Below the pieces are notes generated by a model. The model saw only the letters and a list, made by a program, of their open reading frames with translations. It did no database searches and was not told the DNA's origin. The translations under genes were made by a program, and so were the position numbers. From Myxococcota bacterium (GTDB lineage Bacteria; Myxococcota_A; UBA9160; UBA6930), in assembly GCA_028285625.1 (NCBI GenBank), contig JANQOX010000008.1, positions 1 through 64,000 on the forward strand: DNA of 64,000 bases. Direction: 5' to 3'. Shown in pieces: positions 8,412-16,699 of the stretch (position 1 is the stretch's first letter; each line of letters starts with the position of its first letter).

Positions 8412-9245
8412 TCAACGTGAGTCGGTGTGCGGAATCCAGCTCACCCGGGGCGCGTCGGGTTCGAGCGCTTCGAGCACCACCCAGAGGGCCAGCGCGCTGG
8501 CGTGGGGGTCGGATTCGTGAGCGCGCGGGTGGGCGCCGAAGCCGCCGTCCCCTCGCTGGAGGCCGATCAGGGTGTCGAGCCAAGCGGGCTTCACGCGGTC
8601 GGCCGCATCGGCGTAGTAGAGCATCGCCAGGGCTTCGATCCAGATGTCGTCCGCGGCCCGGTGCCTCGTCGCCAGCGCCCCCCGGTCCGCCAGCAGCACT
8701 TCGAGGGCGCGCACCTGCTCCGCGTGCAGGGCCACCAGCTGCATCTCGTCCCTGCAGCCGTTCTCGAGCGTCCACTGCGCGGCGGCCACCGCATGGGTGA
8801 GGGCGTAGGCGCCCTTGCGGGTCGCCTGGTACAGCACGTCCACCCAGTTCTCGGGCAGCGGGACGTCACGGCAGTGGATGGCCGAGGCGCTGATCCGGTC
8901 GATGGGCGAGCCGAGCCCGGCGATCTCGTGCACCGAGACCCGCGCGTCTGGATCGACCAGTCGCCGGAACACGCGGAAGATCTCCGGCGGCACCACGCCC
9001 TCGCGCGCGTCGTGCAGGGTGCGCCCGTCGGCCACCTGCGCCACGACGCCGAAACGGCGGTACAGGTACCCGAACACCACCGACCAGCCTCCCTCGATGC
9101 GTTCGACCTCGTTCGCGAAGTACGCGAGGGTGAGGTCGCGCGCCTCGGCGAGTCGTTGCTCCCTGCTCGCGCAACCGCTGAGCGCCACGAGTGCGCAGAT
9201 TGCGGCGAGGCTCGCGCGCAGGCGGTGATGTGCCCGGCGATCCAT
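8412..9245 (-). CDS. lipoprotein of unknown function with a terpenoid-cyclase-like segment
   Basis: A 277-residue lipoprotein (signal peptide ending ALSGC, Cys25), largely alpha-helical. The C-terminal segment LIGLQRGDGGFGAHPRAHES resembles the QxxDGGFG repeats of prenyltransferase/squalene-cyclase alpha-toroid proteins, but only one such repeat is clear, so catalytic activity should not be assumed. It lies 7 bp downstream of the Asp/Asn beta-hydroxylase gene and is probably co-transcribed with it. I do not recognise a named family. Confidence 0.7.
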   Translation of the reverse strand: MDRRAHHRLRASLAAICALVALSGCASREQRLAEARDLTLAYFANEVERIEGGWSVVFGYLYRRFGVVAQVADGRTLHDAREGVVPPEIFRVFRRLVDPDARVSVHEIAGLGSPIDRISASAIHCRDVPLPENWVDVLYQATRKGAYALTHAVAAAQWTLENGCRDEMQLVALHAEQVRALEVLLADRGALATRHRAADDIWIEALAMLYYADAADRVKPAWLDTLIGLQRGDGGFGAHPRAHESDPHASALALWVVLEALEPDAPRVSWIPHTDSR

Positions 9246-9252
9246 CGCGGTG

Positions 9253-10017
9253 CTAGAGGCCGAGGTGGCGCTGCACGAACAGCCGCAGGCGGAAGACCGG
9301 GGCCAGCGCGGCGTGGATGGCGCGCGTCACGGGCCGGGGCAGTCGCTTCGTCACGGGGAACTTCGTGGCGAACCACTTCATGGCGATGGCCGCCAGCGCT
9401 CGTCCGGCGACGGCGTAGCGCTGGTCGGCATACTCCGGACGAATCACGTCCACCACCAGCACCAGTCGGCGGTGGTCGGTCTGGTTCCAGGCGTAGTGCC
9501 GGTGGGCGATCTGGATGGCGAGGCAGCGTCCTTCCTGCCAAGCCTGCTCTTCGCGGCCCACGCGGATCCCGATCTCGGGCAGGCTGCCGGGCACGCGCAG
9601 CCCCAGGTGGGTGCGGATCAGCGCATTGCAGTCGCCCATGTGCGCCTTGATTCGGGTGCGCGGCTCGAGCACGGCAATCTGTGCGAGGCACATGCCCGGG
9701 ATCTGCCGCACGACCCGGTCCACCGTCGGGAACCGTCGACAGGCGTCGTCGTAGCGCAGGAAGTAGGAATAGAGGTTCACCGTTCGCCAGCCCTCTTCGG
9801 CGTAGGCGTAGGGCGTGAAGTTGGCCGCGGCCCCGTCGTCGCCGCGCGCGAATACGCGCTCGATCTCCTCGCGCAGCTCGGGGTACGCGTCCTCGAGGAC
9901 CTTCACCCACGGAAGCTTCGCGGTGTCGTAGAACCGCGGCTCACGCCCCTTGTACCACTCGGGCGTGATGTAGAAGAAGAGCGGCTCGGCGGCGGCTGCT
10001 GCAGTCTGCTGGGACAT
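9253..10017 (-). CDS. aspartyl/asparaginyl beta-hydroxylase-like dioxygenase
   Basis: A 254-residue 2-oxoglutarate/Fe(II) dioxygenase of the AspH/LpxO family. The two metal histidines and the 2-oxoglutarate arginine are visible in order: IKAHMGDCNALIRTHLGL, then AHRHYAWNQTDHRRLVLVVDVIRPE. LpxO relatives hydroxylate lipid A acyl chains and other members hydroxylate small amphipathic substrates. Given the glycan neighbours, a membrane lipid or lipid-linked substrate is plausible (inference). The ATG at 10017 has GAGGA 5 nt upstream; the longer open frame upstream runs antisense-like through Arg-rich sequence. Confidence 0.85.
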   Translation of the reverse strand: MSQQTAAAAAEPLFFYITPEWYKGREPRFYDTAKLPWVKVLEDAYPELREEIERVFARGDDGAAANFTPYAYAEEGWRTVNLYSYFLRYDDACRRFPTVDRVVRQIPGMCLAQIAVLEPRTRIKAHMGDCNALIRTHLGLRVPGSLPEIGIRVGREEQAWQEGRCLAIQIAHRHYAWNQTDHRRLVLVVDVIRPEYADQRYAVAGRALAAIAMKWFATKFPVTKRLPRPVTRAIHAALAPVFRLRLFVQRHLGL

Positions 10018-10094
10018 GCCGATCCTCGTGGGCCGATCTCGATCCAGAGGATCTCGACCCGAAGGCGGGATGCTACCCCGCGCCGAGACGATGG

Positions 10095-12035
10095 CTACCG
10101 AGGTTCGGCGGGCGCCGCGTCGCGAAGGCGGTAGAGGTCTCCGGCCGGGTTCGCGAGCACGTGCTCGAGTTCGGGCGCGGGTGCGAACGAAAGCGGGAGC
10201 GGCTTCGGCACCAGCAACCAACCGGCACCGCTCGCCCGAAGGGCGCGAAGTGCCTGGCGGCGATCGCCGCGGCCGAACACGGTGGCGACCTGGCGGTGGC
10301 GCTCCTCGCGCTCGTATTCGGGCAGCACGCGGCTGGCCGAACTCAGGGTCAGCACCACCGAGCGGCCCGCCGCCCAGGCGACGGGGCTCGGGAAATCGGG
10401 ATGCGCCACGACGGAAGGCTCGAGCACGACGTCGCCGGGTGGGACCTCGGCCCGCAGGCCGCGCATCAGCGCCAGGTCGACGGCGGGCACGGCGGCCGAC
10501 GGCGGAGCTGCGGCACCGAGACCCACCCAGACCTGCCAGGCGCCGGGCGCGGCCAGCCCGAGGACCAGCAAAGGCACGGCCACGCGCCGGTTCGCGGCGG
10601 CACGCGCCACGGCGAGCGCGACATACGGCCAGAGCCCAGCGGTCGCCACGAAGGCGAACTGCAAGCCGTTCAGGTAGTGCGGGCGGGTCGTGATCAGCAG
10701 GGCGGCACCGAGCCCCAGGGCCGCCGCGAGGCCGAGCCAGCGGCTGGCTGCCGCCGCGCCCGGGTCTGCGGCCTGGGCCTTTTGCCAGAGCTCGCCCAGG
10801 CCGAACGCGCGCGCCCCCAGCGCCATCGCCAGGACGAGCACGCAGCCGCCGAGGGTCGCCGGCCAGAGGGCCGGATCGGCCAGTTGCCCGATTCGGAACG
10901 CCTCGATCTCGGCGAAGGAAACGCTGCCGTCTCCGAACGTGGCTCGTACCAGCGCGCGCGGCACGCACCCGGGACATGCGACGAACGCCGTGAGGTCGCG
11001 CCCCGCAAAGCGGCTTGCCCAGAACAGCTTCTCTGCCACCAGCGGCAGCGACGCGCCCGCGGCCACGCCAGCGGCCAGCCGGATGGGCCGGCGTGTGGCG
11101 GCGGGGGCTCCCCAGATTGCGAGGGCGAGCAACGCGACGAACATCGGCGCGAACACGAACACCTTGGTCTCGAACAGGCTCGCGACGAGCAGCCCGGCCA
11201 CGATCGCGGCCCGCCGAGTGCGCGCGGGGTCTGCGGCCGAGAACCCGGCCATCAGCAGGACGGCCGCAAGTGCTGCGCCCATGGCGGGCGTCACCGGATT
11301 GAAGGCGAACAGGTACGGACCGAAGAACTGGAACGCGTCGACCGCACTCACGTCGATGCCCAGAGAGCGCAGCAGGCCGAGCCAGTAGGAGGGCTCGCCG
11401 CCTGCGACGGTGAGCACGCCGGCGAGGGCGGCTGCGCCGCTACCGCCGCCGAGCCGCCGCACCAGAGCCACCGCCCCCAGCGCGAACGCCACCGCATCGA
11501 TCGAAGGCGCCAGCCGGAACACCACGTCGGGCAGCGAGTTGCCGACGGCCGAGAGGCCGGCCATGACGCCGTAGGGCAGGTAGGTGGACGTCGTGCTCGC
11601 CCCCCCGGTGAACGGGTACGCGAGCGGAAGGCCCGATTCGATGAACTGCCGCGCGATGGACAGGTAGACCAGCGGGTCGTTGGTGGCGTCCACGCCATGG
11701 AAGAGCAAGGTGCCGTCCGCAGCGGGAAGTCCGTTGCGCCCGGCGACGGCAAAGACGAGCCCCAGTGCCGCCAGGGCTGCGGCCGCGGCGGCGGCCCAGG
11801 CGGATCGGCCCGCCGGGGAGGCGCCATCGGCACGCCACCATGCGGCCAGGCCAGCCGCCATACCGGCGGCGGCGTAGCTGCGCACGCCCCAAGGGCCGAC
11901 GGTGGCGGTCGCCAGCATCGCTACGGCCGCGAGCAGCACGCGGCCCACCGCGATCGCCAGGACCAGCCTTTCGAGCCGATCCCGGCCGAGCCCGAGCAGG
12001 CGGACGACGGCCCAGCCCGGCATCCCCAGCACCAC
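10095..12035 (-). CDS. multi-pass membrane protein, GT-C-like
   Basis: A polytopic membrane protein of about 646 residues with some 11-13 hydrophobic segments and a soluble C-terminal tail, shaped like GT-C glycosyltransferases that use polyprenyl-phosphate sugars. The motif GMPGWAVVRLLGLGRDRLERLVLA at the N-terminus (broken here into PGW...RDRLERL) is typical of that architecture. The start is uncertain. GTG at 12035 is the only ordinary in-frame start after the preceding glycosyltransferase ends at 12089, but it would cut into the first hydrophobic segment, which extends about 15 codons further upstream with no ATG/GTG/TTG. It follows a polyprenyl-phosphate glycosyltransferase, a common synthase/GT-C pairing. 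Confidence 0.75.
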   Translation of the reverse strand: MVLGMPGWAVVRLLGLGRDRLERLVLAIAVGRVLLAAVAMLATATVGPWGVRSYAAAGMAAGLAAWWRADGASPAGRSAWAAAAAAALAALGLVFAVAGRNGLPAADGTLLFHGVDATNDPLVYLSIARQFIESGLPLAYPFTGGASTTSTYLPYGVMAGLSAVGNSLPDVVFRLAPSIDAVAFALGAVALVRRLGGGSGAAALAGVLTVAGGEPSYWLGLLRSLGIDVSAVDAFQFFGPYLFAFNPVTPAMGAALAAVLLMAGFSAADPARTRRAAIVAGLLVASLFETKVFVFAPMFVALLALAIWGAPAATRRPIRLAAGVAAGASLPLVAEKLFWASRFAGRDLTAFVACPGCVPRALVRATFGDGSVSFAEIEAFRIGQLADPALWPATLGGCVLVLAMALGARAFGLGELWQKAQAADPGAAAASRWLGLAAALGLGAALLITTRPHYLNGLQFAFVATAGLWPYVALAVARAAANRRVAVPLLVLGLAAPGAWQVWVGLGAAAPPSAAVPAVDLALMRGLRAEVPPGDVVLEPSVVAHPDFPSPVAWAAGRSVVLTLSSASRVLPEYEREERHRQVATVFGRGDRRQALRALRASGAGWLLVPKPLPLSFAPAPELEHVLANPAGDLYRLRDAAPAEPR

Positions 12036-12088
12036 CGCAGCCGAGCCCGCGGCGGCAAGGGCGGCGAGCAGCGCTTCGAGCCCTGCGC

Positions 12089-13021
12089 CTATCGCGCCGG
12101 TCCCCGTTCTGCCGTGGAGCCGTCGAGCTCGTCGAGGTCCCGCCGCAGCTGGTAGAACGGCAGGCCCTGGCCGACCTGGTAGAGCCGCTGTGCGTACTCG
12201 CCGACCAACGAGAGCAGCGCTCCCAGTGCCCCCGCACCGATGGCGAGCAGCCCGCCCGTCGTCACGCCGAACAGCAGCGCCACGAGCCCCATCACGAGCG
12301 CGAGGCCCGCGATCGTGCCGCTGACCAGGAACGGGCGGCGCGCGGTGAGGAGGTAGTAGTCCATCGCGATGCCGAGCAACGTGAAGAACGAGTGGCCACC
12401 GGGCCCCTCCTTGGCGATGTGGCGGATCGGGACCTCGGTGACCGAGTGCGCGCGCCGAAGCAGCAGCGGCGTGATCAGCCGCCGCTTCTCGCCCTCGCTC
12501 GCCAGGTCGCGTACCAGGCGCGCTTCCATCGCGCGCATGGCGCAGCCGATGTCGCGTACCTGCGTGGCCGTCTGGCGCCGTACGTAGGCGTTCATGAGCT
12601 TCGACGGAAGTCTTCGAGTGAGGAGCGGCGAGCGCCGATCCTCTCGGACGCCGCACACCAGGTCGTGGCCGTCGGCCAGCGGGGCCAGCAACCGGGGAAT
12701 GTCCTCGGGATGGTTTTCGAGGTCGGCGTCCATGCAGACCACGTGCTTGCCGCGCACCTGCTCGAACCCGGCGCACATGGCCGACTGGCCCCCGAAGTTG
12801 CGCGTGAGGCCGAATACGCGGATGCGCGGGTCGTCGTCGGCGCGGCGCAGCAGCAGCTCGAGGCTCCTGTCCTTCGAGCCGTCGTCCACGAACACCAGCT
12901 CGAACGACACGCCGAGCTCTTCCAGGACCTGCACCTGCCGGTCGATCAGCTCGTCGAGGGTGGCGCTGTTGTCGAAGACCGGGACGACCACCGAGACCTG
13001 GGGTGCGGCGGGCGCCGTCAT
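12089..13021 (-). CDS. GT2 polyprenyl-phosphate glycosyltransferase (ArnC/GtrB-like)
   Basis: A 310-residue family 2 glycosyltransferase with the N-terminal catalytic domain (SVVVPVFDNSATLDELI; VDDGS at 45-49; catalytic DAD at 98-100) and two C-terminal transmembrane helices (around residues 225-275), the layout of ArnC, GtrB and similar enzymes that transfer a sugar to undecaprenyl phosphate. It overlaps the upstream wecE stop by 4 bp (ATGA), indicating translational coupling. The aminosugar made by WecE or a related sugar is the likely donor (inference). Confidence 0.9.
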   Translation of the reverse strand: MTAPAAPQVSVVVPVFDNSATLDELIDRQVQVLEELGVSFELVFVDDGSKDRSLELLLRRADDDPRIRVFGLTRNFGGQSAMCAGFEQVRGKHVVCMDADLENHPEDIPRLLAPLADGHDLVCGVREDRRSPLLTRRLPSKLMNAYVRRQTATQVRDIGCAMRAMEARLVRDLASEGEKRRLITPLLLRRAHSVTEVPIRHIAKEGPGGHSFFTLLGIAMDYYLLTARRPFLVSGTIAGLALVMGLVALLFGVTTGGLLAIGAGALGALLSLVGEYAQRLYQVGQGLPFYQLRRDLDELDGSTAERGPAR

Positions 13022-14184
13022 GCGGCAGCCGGAACGCGGAAGTGCTCCGCCACGCCACGGGCCACCTGGACCACTTCGGACTCGGTGAGCTCGTTGAACA
13101 TGGGCAGACGCAGAATGCGGGCACTCACGTCCTCGGAGACCGGGAGCGGTCCGAAGCGGCCGAGGTCCCGGCCCGCCTCGGATTGGTGCAGCGGGATGTA
13201 GTGCCGCACCGCCTGGATGCCCCGGTCCGCGAGCGAGCGCTCGAGTGCGCCGCGCGTCTCGAGGTCTTCCAGCAGCAGGTAGAACAGGTGATGGTTGGTG
13301 CGGCTGGCGGGCTCTGCGCCGTCCTCGGCGGGATCATGGGGAAGCGTCACCAGGCCACGGTCGGCCAGCGGCGCCAGCTGCTCGCGGTACCAGCCGGCGA
13401 TTCGCGCACGCCGCGCCGCGATGTCCTCGAGCTTCTCGAGCTGGGCGAGCAGGTAGGCGCACAGCAGCTCGCTCTGCGCGTAGGCCGAGCCCAGGTCGAC
13501 CCACGTGTATTGCTCGACCTCGCCGCGCATGAACCGGCTGCGGTCGGTGCCGCGCTCGCGGAGCACCTCGGCGCGGTCGACGAGTGCCGGGTCGTTGATG
13601 CACAGGGCGCCGCCCTGGCCGCAGGCGTAGTTCTTGGTCTCGTGGAAGCTGTAGGCCGCGAGCTGCCCGATCGCCCCCAGGTACCGACCCTGGTGGGTCG
13701 CGTTGACGCCCTGGGCGGCGTCTTCGACGATCAGTGCACCGGCTTCGTCCGCCAGGGACCGCAGCGCACCCATCTCGCAGCCCACGCCCGCATAGTGCAC
13801 GGGCACGATGGCGCGGGTGCGGTCGTTCATCGCCTCTGCGACCCGCGCCTCGTCGAGGTTCAGCGTGTCGGGTCGTACGTCCACGAACACCGGCCGCGCG
13901 CCCGCCCGGGCGAATGCGCAGGCCGTCGAGACGAAGGTGAACGACGGCAGGATGACCTCGTCCCCGTCCTCGAAGCCGCAGAGCAGCGCCGCGATCTCGA
14001 GCGCCGAGGTGCACGAGGTCGTCATGAGTGCACGGCCGATGCCGAACCGCTCTTCGAGGATGCGGCTGCAGGCTGCCGTGAAATCGCCATCGCACGAGGC
14101 GTTGCCACGGGCGATGGCCTCGGCCACGTAGTGGAGCTCGTTTCCGGCCAGGTACGGCTTGTTGAACGGGATGGCCCAGCCCAT
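13018..14184 (-). CDS. wecE: dTDP-4-amino-4,6-dideoxygalactose transaminase
   Basis: A 388-residue PLP aminotransferase of the DegT/DnrJ/EryC1/StrS family, closely resembling E. coli WecE (RffA) throughout. It shares IPFNKP at the N-terminus, FVSTACAF, VRPDTLNLDE, IVPVHYAGVGCEM, VEDAAQGV and SFHETKNY with the PLP lysine Lys184, then YIPLH near the C-terminus. WecE converts dTDP-4-keto-6-deoxyglucose to dTDP-4-amino-4,6-dideoxygalactose with glutamate as donor. The substrate is supplied by the dehydratase encoded two genes upstream. The ATG is preceded by TATACT at 9 nt and no Shine-Dalgarno, suggesting an internal promoter and a nearly leaderless transcript. Confidence 0.93.
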   Translation of the reverse strand: MGWAIPFNKPYLAGNELHYVAEAIARGNASCDGDFTAACSRILEERFGIGRALMTTSCTSALEIAALLCGFEDGDEVILPSFTFVSTACAFARAGARPVFVDVRPDTLNLDEARVAEAMNDRTRAIVPVHYAGVGCEMGALRSLADEAGALIVEDAAQGVNATHQGRYLGAIGQLAAYSFHETKNYACGQGGALCINDPALVDRAEVLRERGTDRSRFMRGEVEQYTWVDLGSAYAQSELLCAYLLAQLEKLEDIAARRARIAGWYREQLAPLADRGLVTLPHDPAEDGAEPASRTNHHLFYLLLEDLETRGALERSLADRGIQAVRHYIPLHQSEAGRDLGRFGPLPVSEDVSARILRLPMFNELTESEVVQVARGVAEHFRVPAAA

Positions 14185-14193
14185 GGGGCAAGC

Positions 14194-14199
14194 AGTATA
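14194..14199 (-). promoter_or_regulatory. -10 box of a near-leaderless wecE promoter
   Basis: TGATATACT on the minus strand contains an extended -10 (TGn-TATACT). The box ends 9 nt before the wecE ATG, so the transcript would begin at or within 1-3 nt of the start codon. No ribosome binding site fits in between. Confidence 0.55.
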
Positions 14200-14255
14200 T
14201 CAGAGCGCCGCGACCCGTTTCGGTGTCGCAATCGGCGAGGAGGGTTCGGTGGGCG

Positions 14256-15650
14256 CTACTCGGTGTACCCGAGGCTCCTGAGCCGCTCGCGCGCCTCGGG
14301 AGACACGGGCGGGTCGTCGTCACGCGCCTCGAAGGTGCGCGATGCTTCGAGACGGGTACGCAACTCGCGCTCGAGTTCGGCACGGGCCTCGGGCTGAAGC
14401 TCCGCCATGTCGGAGCGCTGGCCGGGGTCCCAGCTCACGTCGTAGAGCCGCGAGGCGTGATGCTCGTGCCAGACGAGCTTGAGCGGGTAGCGAAGCAGGC
14501 TCGCCTGGTTGCCGAAGACCGGGTCGTCCGGGGCGCAGGCCTTGCGCTTCTCCCCGGTGTAGACGCGTACGTCGGCGGGCCAATCGGTCGGCTTGCCGTC
14601 GCCATAGACGGCGACCAGATTGCGCGCAGGGACGTCGGTCGCCCGCACCGGCAAGCGTCGCGCAGGAGCGGCGAGGCCGGCCCATGCCAGGATGGAGGGC
14701 GCGACGTCGGCCAGGCTGACCGGCGTGTCGATCCGCGCCGGCGGCGTGCCCGCCAGGCCGTGGACCACCAACGGCACGTGCAGCAGGGCATGGTGCACGC
14801 TGAACTGGTGGTCGAGCAGCCTCTCCTCGCCGAACAACTCGCCGTGATCCGACGTCACGAGGGTCACCAGCGCCCCTTCGGTCGCGCCGCGCGCCCGCTC
14901 GATCAGGGCGCCCAGTTTGCGGTCGGCGGCGCGCACATCGCCATCGTAGAGGCTTCGCAGGACGGCGAGTTCGCTCGGGGGAGGCAAGGCGTCGCAGATG
15001 CGCGCCGCATCCTGCGAGATCGCGCGCGCCTCGCCGGCGCTCGTGCCCTCGGGAAGGAATGCGTCGTCGCCTCGGACCTCATAGGGCAGATGGGCATCCA
15101 TCAGATTTACGAATGCGAGGTAGGGCCGAGCGCGGTCGCGCTCCCCGAGCCACCGACTGAACTCGCGCAGGACGAACCCGGGAGCCTCGAGGTCGAGGGA
15201 CTCGGCCACCAGGTCCTCTCCCGTCCTCACGCGATGCCGGGAGAAGCCCTGGTCCAGCCCGAAGGGGGCACTCACCAGCGGGTTTTCGGTGAGCGCGATC
15301 GTCTCGTAGCCGGCCTCGGTCAGGCGCTCGGCCAGCGTGTCCGCGTCGGGCCCCAGGACCACGCGCCGGCCCGCGCCGACGCCGTGCTCGAGCGCGCTGC
15401 GCCCCGTGAACAGCGTGGCGTGCGAGGGAATCGTCCAGGGTGCATCGGCGAAGGCCCGCCCGAAGAGCAGACCCTCGGAGGCGAGCGCATCGAAGGTCGG
15501 GGTCGCTTCGGCCCGGCCACCGAGTGCCGACACCGCGTCGGCGCGCAGGGTGTCGATCACCACCAGCAGGAACGACGGCCGCGTGTCGGCGGGCGGCCCG
15601 CTGCACCCCGCGATCACCACGAGCAGGGCCACTGCCAGGGGGAGCCGCAC
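14256..15650 (-). CDS. sulfatase-superfamily lipoprotein with Thr at the nucleophile position
   Basis: A 464-residue alkaline-phosphatase/sulfatase fold protein anchored by a lipoprotein signal (VVIAGC, Cys16). Metal-site motifs are VVIDTLRAD (Asp33), TSDHGELFGEE and LVWHEHHASRLYDV. The usual formylglycine motif C/S-x-P-S-R is replaced by T-I-P-S-H (Thr73-His77 in PWTIPSHATLFTG), so it is not a standard formylglycine sulfatase. A Thr nucleophile, as in phosphoglycerol transferases and phosphodiesterases of the same superfamily, is more likely. GTG at 15650 is chosen because it gives the lipoprotein signal. It sits 8 bp after the dehydratase stop, so it is probably in the same operon. Confidence 0.85.
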   Translation of the reverse strand: MRLPLAVALLVVIAGCSGPPADTRPSFLLVVIDTLRADAVSALGGRAEATPTFDALASEGLLFGRAFADAPWTIPSHATLFTGRSALEHGVGAGRRVVLGPDADTLAERLTEAGYETIALTENPLVSAPFGLDQGFSRHRVRTGEDLVAESLDLEAPGFVLREFSRWLGERDRARPYLAFVNLMDAHLPYEVRGDDAFLPEGTSAGEARAISQDAARICDALPPPSELAVLRSLYDGDVRAADRKLGALIERARGATEGALVTLVTSDHGELFGEERLLDHQFSVHHALLHVPLVVHGLAGTPPARIDTPVSLADVAPSILAWAGLAAPARRLPVRATDVPARNLVAVYGDGKPTDWPADVRVYTGEKRKACAPDDPVFGNQASLLRYPLKLVWHEHHASRLYDVSWDPGQRSDMAELQPEARAELERELRTRLEASRTFEARDDDPPVSPEARERLRSLGYTE

Positions 15651-15658
15651 GCCGAGCC

Positions 15659-16699
15659 CTACCAGTACGTGACGCCGCCGTCGCCGCCGGTGACGGGCAC
15701 GGCGCGCATGAAGCGAAGCCGCTCCCACCAGGACCGGTGTTCCCGGTACCAGGCGACCGTCGCGGCGAGCCCGGCGTCGAGCCGTGTCTCGGCCTCGAAG
15801 CCCAACGCCTGGTGGGCGCGCTTGGTGGACGCGCGCTGTTCGGTGACCTGGCCCGGTCGTTCGGGGGTGTGCACGATGGCCGAGCCGTCGCGCCCCACCA
15901 GCGCGAGCACGCGTTCGGCGATCTCGAGGACCGAGGTCGCGACGCCCGTGGCCGCGTTGAACACTTCTCCGCGCACGCCCTCGATGGGCGCGTCGAGGAC
16001 GGCCTCGAGTGCGCGGCAGGTGTCGCGCACGTGGATCCAGTCGCGCGTGGCGCCGCCGTCGCCGTGCACGGTGAGCGGCTCGTCGAGCAGGGCGCTGGTC
16101 ACCATGCGCGGCACCAGCTTCTCCAGGTGCTGCCGGGGCCCGTAGTTGTTGAACGGCCGAACGATCACCGCCGGCACCTCGTAGGTCTGTGCGAACGCGA
16201 AGACCAGGCGATCCGCGCCGCACTTGGCCGCGGCGTAGGGCGTCATGGGGCGGAGCGGGTGGCCTTCTTCCATCACCTCACCCGGGGCGCCCCCGTAGAC
16301 CTCCGAGGTCGAGACGTGGATGAAGCGTTCGATGCGGTCGCGATGCCGAACCACCGCGCTGGCCACGGTCTGCGTGCCGAGTACGTCCGTCTCCACGAAC
16401 ATCAGGCTGTCGGAGATGCTGCGCGGTACGTGGGTCTCGGCGGCGAAGTGCACCACGACGTCCGAGCGTGCCATCAGGGCGTCCACCACGGCTGGGCTGC
16501 GCACGTTGCCGTGCACGAACTCGAAGCGCGCCGCGTGGTGGGCCTGGGGCTGGGCGACGTTCTCGAGGGTCGCCGCGTACGTCAGCGCGTCGAGCACGAT
16601 CACGCGGTCCGAAGGGTGGGCGTCCAGGTGGTGCTCGACGAAGTGCGAGCCCATGAACCCGGCCCCGCCGGTCACGAGTACGGTGCGCCCGGGGCTCAC
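15659..16699 (-). CDS. rmlB: dTDP-glucose 4,6-dehydratase (RmlB-type NAD-dependent epimerase/dehydratase)
   Basis: A 346-residue extended SDR with the NAD motif GGAGFMGSHF (residues 11-20), VVHFAAETHVPRSI, the catalytic STSEVYG and PYAAAKCGAD (YxxxK), RPFNNYGPRQ and a C-terminal dTDP-sugar binding region. RmlB makes dTDP-4-keto-6-deoxyglucose from dTDP-glucose. The YAAAK in place of the usual YSASK leaves a related dehydratase/epimerase possible. It starts with GTG overlapping the cytochrome gene's TGA (GTGA), and WecE, which uses its product, lies two genes downstream. No rmlA, rmlC or rmlD is in the window. Confidence 0.85.
   Translation of the reverse strand: MSPGRTVLVTGGAGFMGSHFVEHHLDAHPSDRVIVLDALTYAATLENVAQPQAHHAARFEFVHGNVRSPAVVDALMARSDVVVHFAAETHVPRSISDSLMFVETDVLGTQTVASAVVRHRDRIERFIHVSTSEVYGGAPGEVMEEGHPLRPMTPYAAAKCGADRLVFAFAQTYEVPAVIVRPFNNYGPRQHLEKLVPRMVTSALLDEPLTVHGDGGATRDWIHVRDTCRALEAVLDAPIEGVRGEVFNAATGVATSVLEIAERVLALVGRDGSAIVHTPERPGQVTEQRASTKRAHQALGFEAETRLDAGLAATVAWYREHRSWWERLRFMRAVPVTGGDGGVTYW

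Noticed and set aside
10018..10094. GATCC-AGA-GGATC inverted repeat in the gap before the Asp/Asn beta-hydroxylase gene
   Set aside because: Only five base pairs, with no supporting context; expected by chance.
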